Assembly (NCBI RefSeq): GCF_000758305.1
Contig: NZ_CP009458.1
Location: 3,410,001 to 3,474,000, forward strand
Direction of reading: 5' to 3'
Length of the DNA stretch: 64,000 nucleotides
From: Cedecea neteri
Lineage (GTDB): Bacteria; Pseudomonadota; Gammaproteobacteria; Enterobacterales; Enterobacteriaceae
In this document: positions 40,301 through 45,961 of the stretch, one piece after another
Layout of the letters: every line of letters begins with the position of its first letter
Numbering within the stretch: position 1 is the stretch's first letter
Made by a program: the position numbers and the translations under genes
The notes under the pieces: model-generated
Databases searched by the model: none
Told to the model about the DNA's origin: nothing
The model's input: only the letters and a program-made list of their open reading frames with translations

Positions 40301-41582
40301 CGCGGTTGACTGGAATATGGACGGCAGGATGGACATCATCAAGCTGGCCAACAGCGGGCAGTCGTACATGTACACCAACGACGGGCTGAAGGGCGTGGCG
40401 AGCTTTACGTCGTCGAAATTTGGTTCAGCGACCACCAGCCAGGTGTCCGGTGCGGCGCTGGTGGATTACGACTGGGACGGTGCTCAGGATCTGTTGATCT
40501 TCCGCCAGAACGGCAGCGTCACGCTGGAACGCAACACCAACACCGTAGCGCCGGGAACGGCCATTCATCTGAAAATTGTCGACAGCCAGGGCATTAATGT
40601 CTTCTACGGCAACACCGTGAAACTCTACAACTCGAAGGGTGAACTGGTGTCAAGTCAGGTGATCAATGCCCAGTCGGGCGTGGGGATTAACGACGCTTCG
40701 GCGCTGGTGAGCTTCTATGGCCTCAATCCGAATGAAACCTACCATGCCGAGCTGGTCAGGGCGATCAACGGCGTTTCGAGCAATGTGACATGGAACGGGC
40801 TGACCGCCGGAGACGGTAAAGAAAACTATGCCCTGACGGCAGAGGCCGCCACCGGCGTTCACGGCGGTACGCTGACCGGCACAGGCTATAACGATACGTT
40901 TATCGCCGAGCAAGGAACCTACGTCTACAACGGCGGCGGTGGCTGGGAAACGTCTTCAGACCACCAGACGTGGAGCGCGACGGGCGGGATGGACGTGGTT
41001 GACTTCCGTAACTCCGGGGTAGGCATCACTGTTGATCTGGGCAAAACCGGGGCGCAAAACACCGGCTTTAACACGGCAACCTTCACCAACATCGAAGGGA
41101 TAGTCGGCTCCAGCCATGATGATGTCATCACCGGTAATAGCGGGAACAACACCTTTGAAGGCGGCGGCGGCAACGACACCTTCAACATCGGCAGCGGCGG
41201 TCACGATACGTTGCTCTACAAACTGTTGAACAGTTCGGATGCCACCGGCGGTAACGGCCACGATGTGGTTAACGGCTTCAGCGTGGGGACCTGGGAAGGC
41301 ACGGCGGACAGCGATCGCATTGACCTTCGCGAGCTGCTGCAGGGTACTGGCTACACCGGGGACGCGTCGGCGCATTACATCAATGGCGTTGCGCAGCTTG
41401 GGGCCGGGGCGGGCAATATCGGGGACTACATCAAAGTGGTGCAAAACGGCAGCAGCACGGAGATACAAATTGACCGCGACGGCAAGGGCGGCGTCTTTGA
41501 CCCGACCACGGTAGTCACGCTCAACGGGGTACAAACCGATCTCGCCACGCTGCTGGCTAACCACCAACTGTTGGTTATCTAG
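25341..41582 (+). CDS. Giant BapA-type repetitive adhesin (5,413 aa), type I secreted
   Basis: The N-terminus (MSKILEVISRKDAEKTLV..., about 1-130) is a BapA prefix-like domain followed by a glycine-rich hydrophobic stretch (WGWVAGAVAGGVGIGALLAHGGG) and a Bap-type first Ig domain. About 37 Ig-like domains of roughly 100 aa, each starting with a GDD-(V/I)-(I/L)-N-AAE motif, run to about residue 3960. Some six domains of a second Ig type (DTGLSNSDFIT) follow to about 4590. Residues about 4760-5050 carry six D-x-N-x-DG-x-x-D calcium sites of FG-GAP type, then a UnbV-like segment. The end has GGGGNDTF and a VC_A0849-type type I secretion signal. Only one cysteine (C65) was seen. AAGGAG precedes the start. 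The protein probably mediates surface attachment or biofilm formation. Confidence 0.93.
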   Translation: MSKILEVISRKDAEKTLVTGDGNLSVSLSSPSVIQIHASTNDVAHYVRQGKDLLVYMKDGSVIRCNGYFVEEEGQSGHHSELVFDDGKALTHITFDEAGAAVGTQGTALTATATPIESIAPFMDGSALGDMPWGWVAGAVAGGVGIGALLAHGGGKSHTNVIDNTKEVESARPTFTVTDNKGDSKGLLSSNAVTDDATPTFSGSGQPGATIQVKDSNGNTIASTMVDSNGNWKVLLSEQPDGTHTYSVVQIDGNKVTSAGDITLNVVTAQASLTVATTAGDNMLNAAERANDVVIGGSSKALASGTALTVTLNGKTYTATVGSDGSWSVTVPAADAKNLADGSWTVAVSGKDAAGNTISASETLVVDTKAPGLTVNAIADDNIINAAEHGAAVVIGGKTDAEAGQVVTLKLNGKTYTATVNADGNWSMTVPADDVQAMADNSYTLNFSVSDKAGNTTTTNTSLLVDTTPPEASVNNVADDNILSVSEQGQAQVISGTSRGASPGDKVTVSIGGETYQATVQQDGSWSVGVPKEVISSLPEGTNTVTVIITDAAGNSGRVEHDITVSSTQPAVAFHPISQDNVLNAIEATQPLTLSGTSNLPDGSTVTISLNNVNYTADVQGGVWQVQVPVEDVVKLGDTTYTLSVSGTDSTGNTGTANATLLVDTALPTVIVSTFAGDNRVNNSEIANDQTLSGRVTGAHEGDTVTLNVGGKHYTAKVQSDLTWSLIVPAADLQALGDGDVSVVASVTNGHGNTGRGDSSFNINAQLPGLRINTVSGDDVINAIEQHQDLTVSGTSSHLNAGTIITVRVNGVDYPAAVSATGSWQIGIPASDLATWPNGKLEISASSADEWGNPVAASRPVDVDLNAVAISVNSVSGDDMLNAVEKAADLTLSGKTQGVEAGQKVVIKFAGHTYTASVDENGEWTYTVPAADMRDMLDGRAEVSVNVTNASGNSASGAREVLVDTQPPSITLHSVTADNILNHAEAAQDLVITGTSSAQPGQTVTVTLNKQHYTGQVLADGTWSITVPVADLANLTDGNWSVSASVSDVAGNPASTSHGMLVDTTVPVVSLNPFAGDNVINLSEHAQAQVLSGNVTGAAVGDSVKIIINNVEYSTVLDASGNWSLGLPAYVISNLADGKYTAVVTVTDKAGNVGSGSLTFDVATGLPQITLDVIAQDDVINAAEKSASLTFGGTSNTPDGTKIIVTLNNVSYTATVNGNLWSITVPAEDVAKLGEANYTVSASVTDVHGNSNTAHHNVLVDSSLPIVTVNVVAGDNMINLAEVNAGQLLSGTVVNAASGDEVTVVLGGKHYTVYVQDDLSWSLPLTKEMLTALGDGNLTASVSVTNEHGNTGSVDHGITIDAQLPGLRINTIAGDDVINLAEHSQDLIVSGTSTGLNVGSVVTVTLNGKDYLATVNADGSWSAAVPGSDVSHWPDGVLTVTARAEDGVQNPVSIDSIVDVDLSPVSISVNSVTADNVLNAAEKGSDLLLSGHTTNVEPGQTVTITFAGHRYTTVVNDDGSWSYTVPASDMAKLKDGDAQVTVSVSNVNGNAADASQQYSVDASTPGLTIDPLSGNNILNAAEAKQPLIISGSSSAEPGQEVTVTLNNVSYTAKVGADGRWSVSVPADSLAALNDGTVNVHAIVEDKAGNPANADRGMLVDITEPTLTIGPVAVDDTINASEHRQAHTVSGTSTGAAAGDVVTVFISNAQGQIFSTTTTLDSNGNWNVGLPASVINGLADGSYTITASVTDAAGNSGSIDRGLSVNTALPVITIADIALDDVINATEKGLDLILSGTSDRPAGTVITVTLNGIDYHAITQSDGSWSTTIPASVVSTLGEASYTVVATVTDAYGNSNSDSHAVLVDSALPGVTINSVTSDNILNITEINSGQTLSGTVSGAAKGDIVTIDLGGTLYQVYVQDDLSWSLAVSKDILTALGNGELTITASVTNGHGNTGSGSREITIDANLPGLRVATVAGDDIINAIEHSQNLIINGTSTGLKAGSPVIVTINGTDYPATVRADGSWQAAVPGEDVSRWAEGAVTIEVKGSSSAGNDVAIQHQVTVDLSEVVISLNPIGGDNVLNAAEKGADLELSGKTENVEAGQKVQITFGGNTYTATVQADGSWSYTVPAADMVNLKEGQTNVQVSVTNKNGNSAGAEQGVSVDTQPPALTLNPLSQDNLLNAAEAQQDLTVSGTTTAEAGQTVVVMLNNQRYETTVNADGSWSLTVPALDVGKLADGNVTVTASVEDRAGNPGSGSRDMLVDITVPTVTIGTIATDDVINQAEHGQAQVISGTSTGAQAGDIVTVTLGNKSYTGVVDANGNWSVGVPRADISALGDSTYTVTASITDKAGNTGDAVHNVKVDTAPPTLTIDTIADDNILNADEKTGDVIISGSSTGLASGVTVTVHLNGKNYTATVGDDGKWTTTVPAADVGKLGEAFYEVSVSASNGVGNAGSQTSTLEVASTLPGVTINAVATDDIINAAELAAGQTITGRVTGVQAGAEVTINIGGVNYTAKVQSDLTWSLTLGQDVLTGLGDGSLKIVASVTDGAGNTGTGSRDIAIDAALPGIRVNTIAGDDVVNAIEHSLNLIVSGTSSGLSVGSTVTVTVNNKTYEATVRADGSWQTVVPGDEVSQWQAGDITVSAEGASSSGNPVAIDHTVKVDLSAVAITLGQIAGDDVLNAAEKGADLLLSGMTQNVEAGQIITITFAGHTYTTQVESDGSWTFTVPANDMKGLKDGDTSVEVSVANVSGNGASAGREISVDTAAPTLQINIIAGDDVLNATEAGQPLAITGTSNAEAGQKVTVKLNNETYTAEVQADGTWSVTVPADKVSALGDGVYTVTASVNDAAGNGGSASHNLNVDVTVPTISFEIVAGDDVINLTEHGQAQIVSGSSHGAAAGDKITVTIGSNSWTTTVDAAGNWSIGVPANVVSQLADGTVTIHASLTDAAGNTGHGSHDVVVNTGLPSIGFNPISGDNVLNAGEKGEVLTLSGTSANLAPGTRVTIMLNNKSYTAITDDSGNWSVDVQPADLAGLGEANYTLTATAESAIGNSASTSTNLLVDTALPTVTVNPVTADNVLNAAEIAAGQTLSGKVSNAAAGDTVTVHLGGVAYTVKVQSDLSWSLTVPADVLTALGNGKLTVTASVTNGHGNSGSVDHEFTIDASLPGIRINSIAGDDVINAIEHQQNLIISGSASGMSEGSTVTVTINGANYLATVGADGTWTAAVPSDVVNQWPAGDITVTAAGSSSTGNPVSIDRIVTVDLSPVAVSVENITADNVLNAREKGADLVLSGKTQNVEAGQTVTVYFAGHKYTAQVGADGNWQYTVPAGDMAGLKDGDATVKVSVTNVNGNGAEADHSFSVDATAPTLTIDLIAKDDVINAAEAGTGVIVTGTSNAEAGQRVTLTFNNQDYFAEVKADGTWSITLDAATLAGLADNLYQVNVSVSDAAGNGAASSKTITLDTTAPTITFHAIAGDDIINLEEHAQAQIISGSSNGAVAGSKIVITLDGVQYVTQIDANGNWSIGVPAAAVSALKNGTTTVTATLTDSAGNEGYASHTVEVNAARIGLTIDTISDDNVINAAEAGQDLVINGSSTELAVGTQVTVMLNGVQYHTTVQQGGSWSVTVPAEHVQNLVHGNGYTVMASATDSSNNATSATHNISVDTAAPIVTLADISGDNVINAAEQQQPLTIRGTSSAEAGQKVTVKLGSGSYEATVQADGTWSVTVAAEDLAKLVDGDFNVSASVNDKAGNPGSADRTLTVDTTPPVITFNKVAGDDIINSAEQQAGQVISGTTDAQPGQTVTVTFNNHSYKAVVSDTGTWSVTVPAQDFLGATDGSYQISASVSDKAGNSNSANKQVTLNGEVPTISVNDFAQDNIVSAAEHGTPLVISGVTNAPAGQTVTITLNNQTYTTTVNGDGTWSYTLGSSAVTALADGGSYVIHASVNNSIGNSAGADRTVTVDTTPPQMIITIDALQNDTGLSQTDFITADNQVVVKGSLSAALGNNEKAQISLDGGKNWVDLVVVGTSWSYADGPLQDGTVTYHVRVVDNAGNVGSTATQNVIIDTVAPDASKTITVEAITQDTGLDAHDFITSDNTLTISGKLGAPLAAGEHAQISIDGGKTWIDVSISGTTWSYVDVRTLADGDHLYQLRVVDDAGNIGATTSQLVTVDTVAPDASKTVTIDSISDDTGLSNSDFVTSDTSLTIHGSLSASLLASEHVQISLDGGKTWQTVTTVGTRWYFNDGRTLSDGTYQYLVRVVDDAGNVGQSASQTVTVDTTPPDAAITVTVDSITNDSGFSNSDFITNDNTLTLNGSLGAALGKNEYVQVSFDGGASWVNATSVNGTSWSYTDSRQLADGNHTWQVRVVDLAGNVGATTSQTVTVDTVAPNYGITIDSISDDTGQSASDFITMDTTLTLNGTLGHTLASDERVQISLDGGQNWVDAVVNGTAWYYIDGRQLTDGDHVYQVRIIDQAGNIGSKASQIVTVDTVAPDTVGTIVSYTDNDGERTGNFDSSYSTDDTSPVLNGTLNQALADGEIAQIFRDGVLVGKVTITGGTSWTFADSGLLDGNYHYVLRVTDKAGNYTESNDFALTVDTSVPTTKALVDALNTTDTTPIITGTVNADLVNGEFVVVTVNGKTYTSDRGGPVVVDPSSNTWYLQIPDSDALSLKSYDVTAQVKSSAGNGNSVDVTHGTVVVGAEASLTPTWSFTSATTAISASYMLDENGMWTFASNQQFATSSDRNTYKVSGNFTMTGTYTTGTYADINRDGHADMLVESTNYNYVAQLMNNGDGTYTASSTSSSSTVGTLLWYGAVVAIDFQGDGYVDFVMGDAGGPDSNTFVNNNAGKLVGASSGGTYVNFVAGSKVGNYNSLIEASGVDLNNDGMVDIAQHTTNGNNNYSLSTMFNKGDGTFTWSQNFTNTMYSSYGSAAANNSVSMTWADFDGDGYMDLYMGMSRTGTGGLLMMNDGKGNLLTGTAVGTEKYNGTVSVAVDWNMDGRMDIIKLANSGQSYMYTNDGLKGVASFTSSKFGSATTSQVSGAALVDYDWDGAQDLLIFRQNGSVTLERNTNTVAPGTAIHLKIVDSQGINVFYGNTVKLYNSKGELVSSQVINAQSGVGINDASALVSFYGLNPNETYHAELVRAINGVSSNVTWNGLTAGDGKENYALTAEAATGVHGGTLTGTGYNDTFIAEQGTYVYNGGGGWETSSDHQTWSATGGMDVVDFRNSGVGITVDLGKTGAQNTGFNTATFTNIEGIVGSSHDDVITGNSGNNTFEGGGGNDTFNIGSGGHDTLLYKLLNSSDATGGNGHDVVNGFSVGTWEGTADSDRIDLRELLQGTGYTGDASAHYINGVAQLGAGAGNIGDYIKVVQNGSSTEIQIDRDGKGGVFDPTTVVTLNGVQTDLATLLANHQLLVI
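27645..36330 (+). repeat. Six-domain higher-order repeat inside the adhesin (about 1.8 kb period)
   Basis: Domain type A (G-L/I-R-x-x-T/S-(I/V)-x-GDD) recurs at 27645, 29436, 31245, 33042 and 34839, spaced 1791, 1809, 1797 and 1797 bases (597-603 aa). Between copies the same five other types follow in order: B (LxLSGKTxNVEAGQ), C (SxAEAGQ...DxAGNP), D (EHxQAQ...SGTSTGA), E (LGEAxYT) and F (EIxAGQTLSG...NxHGNTG). There are four complete units, then A to E of a fifth. Confidence 0.88.
37225..39120 (+). repeat. Second Ig-like array (about 105-aa units)
   Basis: Units marked by (D/N)-D-(T/S)-G-x-(S/D)-x-x-D-F-(I/V)-T begin their motif near 37264, 37581, 37900, 38218 and 38532, with a diverged sixth near 38836. 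Spacing is about 314-319 bases. Each has ISLDGGKxW and VRVVDxAGNVG. This type is distinct from the preceding GDDVIN domains. Confidence 0.85.
39624..40488 (+). repeat. FG-GAP/calcium-loop repeats near the adhesin C-terminus
   Basis: Six EF-hand-like loops of the form D-x-(N/D)-x-DG-x-x-D occur near 39624 (DINRDGHAD), 39786 (DFQGDGYVD), 39969 (DLNNDGMVD), 40155 (DFDGDGYMD), 40311 (DWNMDGRMD) and 40464 (DYDWDGAQD), roughly 52-62 aa apart. This pattern is typical of FG-GAP beta-propellers. Confidence 0.8.
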
Positions 41583-41587
41583 CGCTA

Positions 41588-41616
41588 ATTCCGCCGGGCC
41601 TTAAGTCCGGCGGAAT
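41588..41616 (+). other. Strong hairpin after the adhesin stop, no U-tract
   Basis: ATTCCGCCGG (41588-41597) pairs perfectly with CCGGCGGAAT (41607-41616) across a nine-base loop. No run of T follows, so it is more likely an mRNA-stabilising or partial attenuation structure between the adhesin and transporter genes than a full terminator. Confidence 0.65.
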
Positions 41617-41722
41617 ACTAGCCGCTTAACTTTTATTACCCGGTATAAAACATGTTTATGAAACAAGCCGCGGAAAGGACGACACAGGCGTTTTTTGCCA
41701 TTTTCGCAGGATGTGAAACACC

Positions 41723-43903
41723 ATGACTTCAACGAATACAAGTTATGAACCCTGGCTGCAGGCCATGCTGGCCGTAGCGCGCCACTATCGTCTGGATTTC
41801 TCGGAAGAGCATGTCCGCGTGGTGATTAACCAGGAAAGCCAAAGCCCTCAGCAGCTGGTGCTGGAGGATATGGCTCGCCAGCTTGGCCTGGCGATGCGTC
41901 ACGCCCCGGCTGACGTCTCGCTTATCGACCCGTGGCGCTTGCCGCTGGTGGCCGAGCTTGAGGGAGGCCAGATAGCGGTGGTCACCCATATGGATAACCA
42001 CGGGCAGCTGAGCTTACAGCTGAGCGGCGATGGCGGTCTGGAAACGGTTGTCACCCGCGATGTGCTGACTAAAAGGCTAAAAAGCCTGGTTGTGCTGCGT
42101 CCGTTGAATTCGATTCCCGATGCGCGTGTCGATGATTACGTTAAGCCCTACCAGAAAAACTGGTTCTGGACGCTGGCGCTGAAAGACTGGAAACGTTACG
42201 GCGACATCATGCTGGTAGCGATGGCGGCGAACTTACTGGCGTTGGCCGGGATGATTTTCTCCATGCAGGTGTATGACCGTGTAGTACCGTCGCAGTCAGT
42301 GCCCACGTTGTGGGTACTGTTTGGCGGCGTCATGCTGGCTATTCTTTTTGAATTTACGATGCGCATGCTGCGTGTTCATATCGCCGATGTGGTCGGTAAA
42401 CGAGCCGACCTGCGTATTTCCGACAGGGTTTTTGCCAGGGCGTTACGCATTAAAAATAGCGCCAGGCCAAAATCTACCGGCTCCTTTATCTCGCAAATTC
42501 GCGAGCTGGAGTCGGTGCGCGAATTGATTACCTCCACCACCATCAGCACCGTATCGGATATCCCATTCTTCCTGCTGTTTGTGTTTATTCTCTGGTTGAT
42601 AGGCGGCCCGTTGGTGTTCGTCGTGCTGCTGGCGATCCCGCTGTTGCTCATCCCTGGCTTACTGGTGCAGCGTCCGCTGGCGCACCTTTCGAATGAGGGG
42701 ATGCGCGAGTCGGCCATTCGCAACGCCACGCTGGTAGAAGCCGTGCAGTCCATTGAAGACATCAAACTGCTCCGGGCAGAACAGCGGTTCCAGAACCAGT
42801 GGAACAACACCAATGACGTTGCCGCGGCGGTCGGGATGAAACAGCGCTGGCTGACCAGCCTGCTAATGACCTGGACGCAAGAAGTGCAGTCCATTGTTTA
42901 CGCCGTTGTGCTGCTCGTGGGCTGTTACCTGGTGATTAACGGTGACATGACCACCGGTGCCCTGGTGGGTACCTCCATTCTTGCCTCCCGCACCATCGCG
43001 CCGCTGGCGCAGATTTCCGGCGTGCTTTCGCGCTGGCAGCAGGCGAAGGTGGCACGCAAAGGTTTGGACGACCTGATGCAGCGCCCGCTGGACGATCCTG
43101 AGCAGGGTAAAAAAGTGCATAAAGCCCATCTGCAGGGGAACTACCAGCTTAACTATGCGGCGTTTTATTACGATGAAGAAGAGAAGGTCAACGATCTGGA
43201 TATCGCCAGCCTGACGATTCGCGCCGGGGAAAAAATTGCGCTGCTCGGCCGAAACGGCTCGGGTAAAAGCACGCTGCTTCAGCTTTTGGCGGGGATGCAA
43301 ACGCCTCAACACGGCCAAATTTTACTGGATGACACTAGCCTCGGGCAAATTGACACCGCCGATTTAAGACGCGATATGAATCTGCTCAGCCAGCAGGCGA
43401 GGCTCTTCTTCGGCTCAATACGTGACAACCTCACCCTGGGTCGCCCGTTAGCCTCGGACGAAGAGATCCACCAGGCCCTGGCGTTAAGCGGGGCGCTTGA
43501 GTTTGTGCAAAAACAGAAAAACGGCCTCAACTACACGATAAGTGAAGGCGGTAGTGGGCTATCGGGAGGCCAGCGGCAGGCACTTTTGCTGGCCAGAACG
43601 CTGATCCTGCAGCCGCAAATTTTATTACTTGATGAGCCTACCGCGTGGCTGGATGAGGTAAGCGAGCAGCAGCTTATCCAGCAGCTTGGCCCGTGGCTCG
43701 GCAACCGCACGATGGTGGTAGCGACACACCGGATCCCTATTTTGCAGTTGGTGAACCGCATCATCGTGCTGGATAACGGCCGCATCGTGATGGATGGCCC
43801 AAGGGACCAAATCTTGCAGCAGCACGGTCTTATGGAAAAACAATCTGCCCCTCGCAGAACCGCGACCTTAAAACCGACAGGTAACACGGAGGTTCGGGCA
43901 TGA
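41723..43903 (+). CDS. Type I secretion ABC transporter (permease plus ATPase)
   Basis: The 726-aa protein has the LapB/HlyB layout: an N-terminal C39-like domain (about 1-130) whose catalytic cysteine is absent (WLQAMLAVARHY), so it would bind rather than cut the substrate. A six-helix permease follows (about 160-440), then the ATPase domain with Walker A LLGRNGSGKSTLLQ, signature LSGGQRQALLLA, Walker B ILLLDEPTAWLDE and H-loop VVATHRI. It energises export of the adhesin through the inner membrane. The next gene overlaps by ATGA. Confidence 0.95.
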   Translation: MTSTNTSYEPWLQAMLAVARHYRLDFSEEHVRVVINQESQSPQQLVLEDMARQLGLAMRHAPADVSLIDPWRLPLVAELEGGQIAVVTHMDNHGQLSLQLSGDGGLETVVTRDVLTKRLKSLVVLRPLNSIPDARVDDYVKPYQKNWFWTLALKDWKRYGDIMLVAMAANLLALAGMIFSMQVYDRVVPSQSVPTLWVLFGGVMLAILFEFTMRMLRVHIADVVGKRADLRISDRVFARALRIKNSARPKSTGSFISQIRELESVRELITSTTISTVSDIPFFLLFVFILWLIGGPLVFVVLLAIPLLLIPGLLVQRPLAHLSNEGMRESAIRNATLVEAVQSIEDIKLLRAEQRFQNQWNNTNDVAAAVGMKQRWLTSLLMTWTQEVQSIVYAVVLLVGCYLVINGDMTTGALVGTSILASRTIAPLAQISGVLSRWQQAKVARKGLDDLMQRPLDDPEQGKKVHKAHLQGNYQLNYAAFYYDEEEKVNDLDIASLTIRAGEKIALLGRNGSGKSTLLQLLAGMQTPQHGQILLDDTSLGQIDTADLRRDMNLLSQQARLFFGSIRDNLTLGRPLASDEEIHQALALSGALEFVQKQKNGLNYTISEGGSGLSGGQRQALLLARTLILQPQILLLDEPTAWLDEVSEQQLIQQLGPWLGNRTMVVATHRIPILQLVNRIIVLDNGRIVMDGPRDQILQQHGLMEKQSAPRRTATLKPTGNTEVRA

Positions 43904-45075
43904 ACGACATCACGCGTTATAACAGCCGCCTGAAAGAGCCCGCTCTTCCGCGAGCAAGCCTTGTGGCGTGGGCGCTTGGGCTGATGCTGCTGGCTTTTGT
44001 ACTGTGGGCAAACTTTTTCACTCTGGATGAAGTGACAACCGGGTCTGGCAAAGTCGTTCCGTCCTCGCGCGAACAAGTTATTCAGTCGCTGGAAGGCGGT
44101 ATCCTTTACAAACTGGACGTACGGGAAGGGGATATCGTAGAGAAAGGCCAGGTTCTTGCGCAGCTTGATCGTACGAAAACCGAGTCCGGCGTGCAGGAAA
44201 GTGAATCCAGACTGCATGCTGCGATGGCCACAGCCGCACGACTGAAGGCCGAAGTGGGCGCCACGCCGCTGGATTTTCCCGACATGCTACCCGGAGATAG
44301 CGAGCTTGTTCGCCAGGAAACGGCACTCTATAACTCGCGCCGTAGCAGTCTCGAAAAAGGGGTTGCCGGGCTACGGGAAGCTATCTCGCTGGTTCAGCGC
44401 GAACTGGCGATGACTCAGCCGCTGGTTAAACAGGGTGCGGCAAGCAGCGTGGAAGTCCTGCGCCTGCAGAGACAAAAAAACGAGCTGGAAAACAAAATTA
44501 CCGAAATGCAGAACCAGTATTACGTACGTGCGCGCGAAGAGCTGGCGAAAACTAATGAAGAAATAGAAACCCAGCGTTCGGTGATGCGCGGGCGGGAAGA
44601 CTCGTTAACCCGGCTCAAATTTACCGCGCCGGTCAGGGCGATAGTGAAGGGCATCGAGGTCACGACGGTGGGCGGCGTTATCCCGCCAAACGGAAAACTA
44701 ATGACTTTGGTACCGCTGGACGATCAAATGCTGATTGAGGCTAAAATTTCACCACGCGACGTGGCGTTTATCCATCCTGGCCAAAAGGCGCTGGTGAAAA
44801 TCACCGCTTATGACTACTCCATCTATGGCGGGCTAAAGGGCGTGGTGACCACGATTTCACCGGATACGCTTCAGGATGAGGTCAAACGTGATGTCTACTA
44901 TTACCGGGTTTACATCCGCACCGATGTCAGCCAACTGGAAAACAGGGATGGCAAAACATTTCCGATATTTCCGGGAATGATCGCCACAGTGGATATCAAA
45001 ACCGGCAGTAAATCGGTACTCGATTACCTGCTGAAACCGCTGAACAAAGCGAAGGAAGCCCTCAGGGAACGATAA
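43900..45075 (+). CDS. HlyD-family membrane fusion protein
   Basis: The 391-aa protein has a short cytosolic start, one transmembrane helix (about residues 24-43, ASLVAWALGLMLLAFVLWANFF), a lipoyl-like half-motif (QSLEGGILYKLDVREGDIVEKGQVLAQLD), a coiled coil (about 100-225) and the beta-barrel domain (LRFTAPVR-type region, then VDIKTGSKSVLDYLLKPL). It connects the ABC transporter to the TolC-like channel. It overlaps the ABC gene by four bases and ends the operon at a hairpin terminator. It corresponds in role to LapC or BapD-type proteins. Confidence 0.95.
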   Translation: MNDITRYNSRLKEPALPRASLVAWALGLMLLAFVLWANFFTLDEVTTGSGKVVPSSREQVIQSLEGGILYKLDVREGDIVEKGQVLAQLDRTKTESGVQESESRLHAAMATAARLKAEVGATPLDFPDMLPGDSELVRQETALYNSRRSSLEKGVAGLREAISLVQRELAMTQPLVKQGAASSVEVLRLQRQKNELENKITEMQNQYYVRAREELAKTNEEIETQRSVMRGREDSLTRLKFTAPVRAIVKGIEVTTVGGVIPPNGKLMTLVPLDDQMLIEAKISPRDVAFIHPGQKALVKITAYDYSIYGGLKGVVTTISPDTLQDEVKRDVYYYRVYIRTDVSQLENRDGKTFPIFPGMIATVDIKTGSKSVLDYLLKPLNKAKEALRER

Positions 45076-45081
45076 TCAACA

Positions 45082-45101
45082 AAGCCGGCGAATGCCGGCT
45101 T
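45082..45101. terminator. Convergent hairpin terminator
   Basis: AAGCCGGC (45082-45089), GAAT loop, GCCGGCTT (45094-45101), between the convergent fusion-protein gene and the winged-helix regulator gene. Neither side has a long U-tract (TTTGTTG on the minus strand), so strength is uncertain. Confidence 0.65.
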
Positions 45102-45109
45102 AATGTTGC

Positions 45110-45961
45110 TTAAAATATCGTCGGATCGATATCCAGACCGTACATGATAAAGGAAAAATAATATCCAAAATAAGATTCTGCCGTCTCCATAAAGGCACGG
45201 TGTATTTCGAGCGTGCCTTCGCTGTCTTCACTGAATAATCCGGCCATAATACCGCAATTAACAATACGTCTCAGATGCATTCTCGACACAAAGAGATCTT
45301 TAGACGTTTTATTATAATTAGGCTTCAGCCACCAGCGGCCATTATCATCCTGTTTTGCCCCCAGGTATATTCTCAGCATAATGATATGCCCGGCATCCTT
45401 GTCTACAAACATTGCGCTATTGGGTACAAGGCGACTTAAAATGACTTCGTCGAAAAGAAGGTTGGCGCTGCGCCGGAAAAAATTCGCAAATGTGTTTTCA
45501 TCCTCCAGGGCGTGAAACGGAAGAGTATTTTCCGGTAGTAAAAATTTCAATGAAGGGATGGATATTTGCATATAGCTGCGGGTTTCATTGAGGCCCTTTA
45601 CGCTGGGAGAGTACAACAGCACCCGGCGGTCATCTTCGCTTTTTTCAAGCGTCATTCTGCCGGTGATGCGCAGCAGTGTCACCAGAGAATTCACGGTGTT
45701 CAGGCTGGTTAACTCCATTTTTACGCAAAATTCTTTGATGTCCGCAAGTACCGCCCGGCGGTCACCGTAGTGAAAGCAGAGCAGTGCCAGGACCACATGA
45801 AAGCGCGAGCTTTGCAAAATGGTTTTATAAAAAAGCGGTTGTTTTTTATAAGTGATAAGCAGGTGATCGTAGTGATGCTGTATGGCTTCCCGAAAACGAG
45901 GGTGTTTTTTTACTTGCTGGCTGTATCTTTCGATGGTGTCTTGAAGTTTATGTCGTGTCAT
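45110..45961 (-). CDS. Winged-helix transcriptional regulator candidate linked to the adhesin locus
   Basis: I do not recognise a named family for this 283-aa protein. The centre (about residues 52-130) reads as a MarR-like winged helix: RFHVVLALLCFHY, VLADIKEFCVKM, a recognition helix region TSLNTVNSLVTLLRIT, and a wing with DDRRVLLYSPSVKGLNE. The C-terminal 150 residues show no obvious enzyme motif. Codon use and base composition are more AT-rich than the neighbours. It is convergent with the type I secretion operon and has an AT-rich upstream region with palindromes. Regulation of the adhesin is a positional inference. Confidence 0.72.
   Translation of the reverse strand: MTRHKLQDTIERYSQQVKKHPRFREAIQHHYDHLLITYKKQPLFYKTILQSSRFHVVLALLCFHYGDRRAVLADIKEFCVKMELTSLNTVNSLVTLLRITGRMTLEKSEDDRRVLLYSPSVKGLNETRSYMQISIPSLKFLLPENTLPFHALEDENTFANFFRRSANLLFDEVILSRLVPNSAMFVDKDAGHIIMLRIYLGAKQDDNGRWWLKPNYNKTSKDLFVSRMHLRRIVNCGIMAGLFSEDSEGTLEIHRAFMETAESYFGYYFSFIMYGLDIDPTIF

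Noticed and set aside
25541..41567. Many long minus-strand frames inside the adhesin gene (for example 36402-37601 and 34302-35411)
   Set aside because: They are shadows caused by repeated codon patterns of the Ig domains; they lack family motifs and start sites and repeat with the domain period.
41723..42110. Active C39 peptidase domain in the ABC transporter
   Set aside because: The catalytic cysteine position is not a cysteine, so this is a C39-like binding domain.
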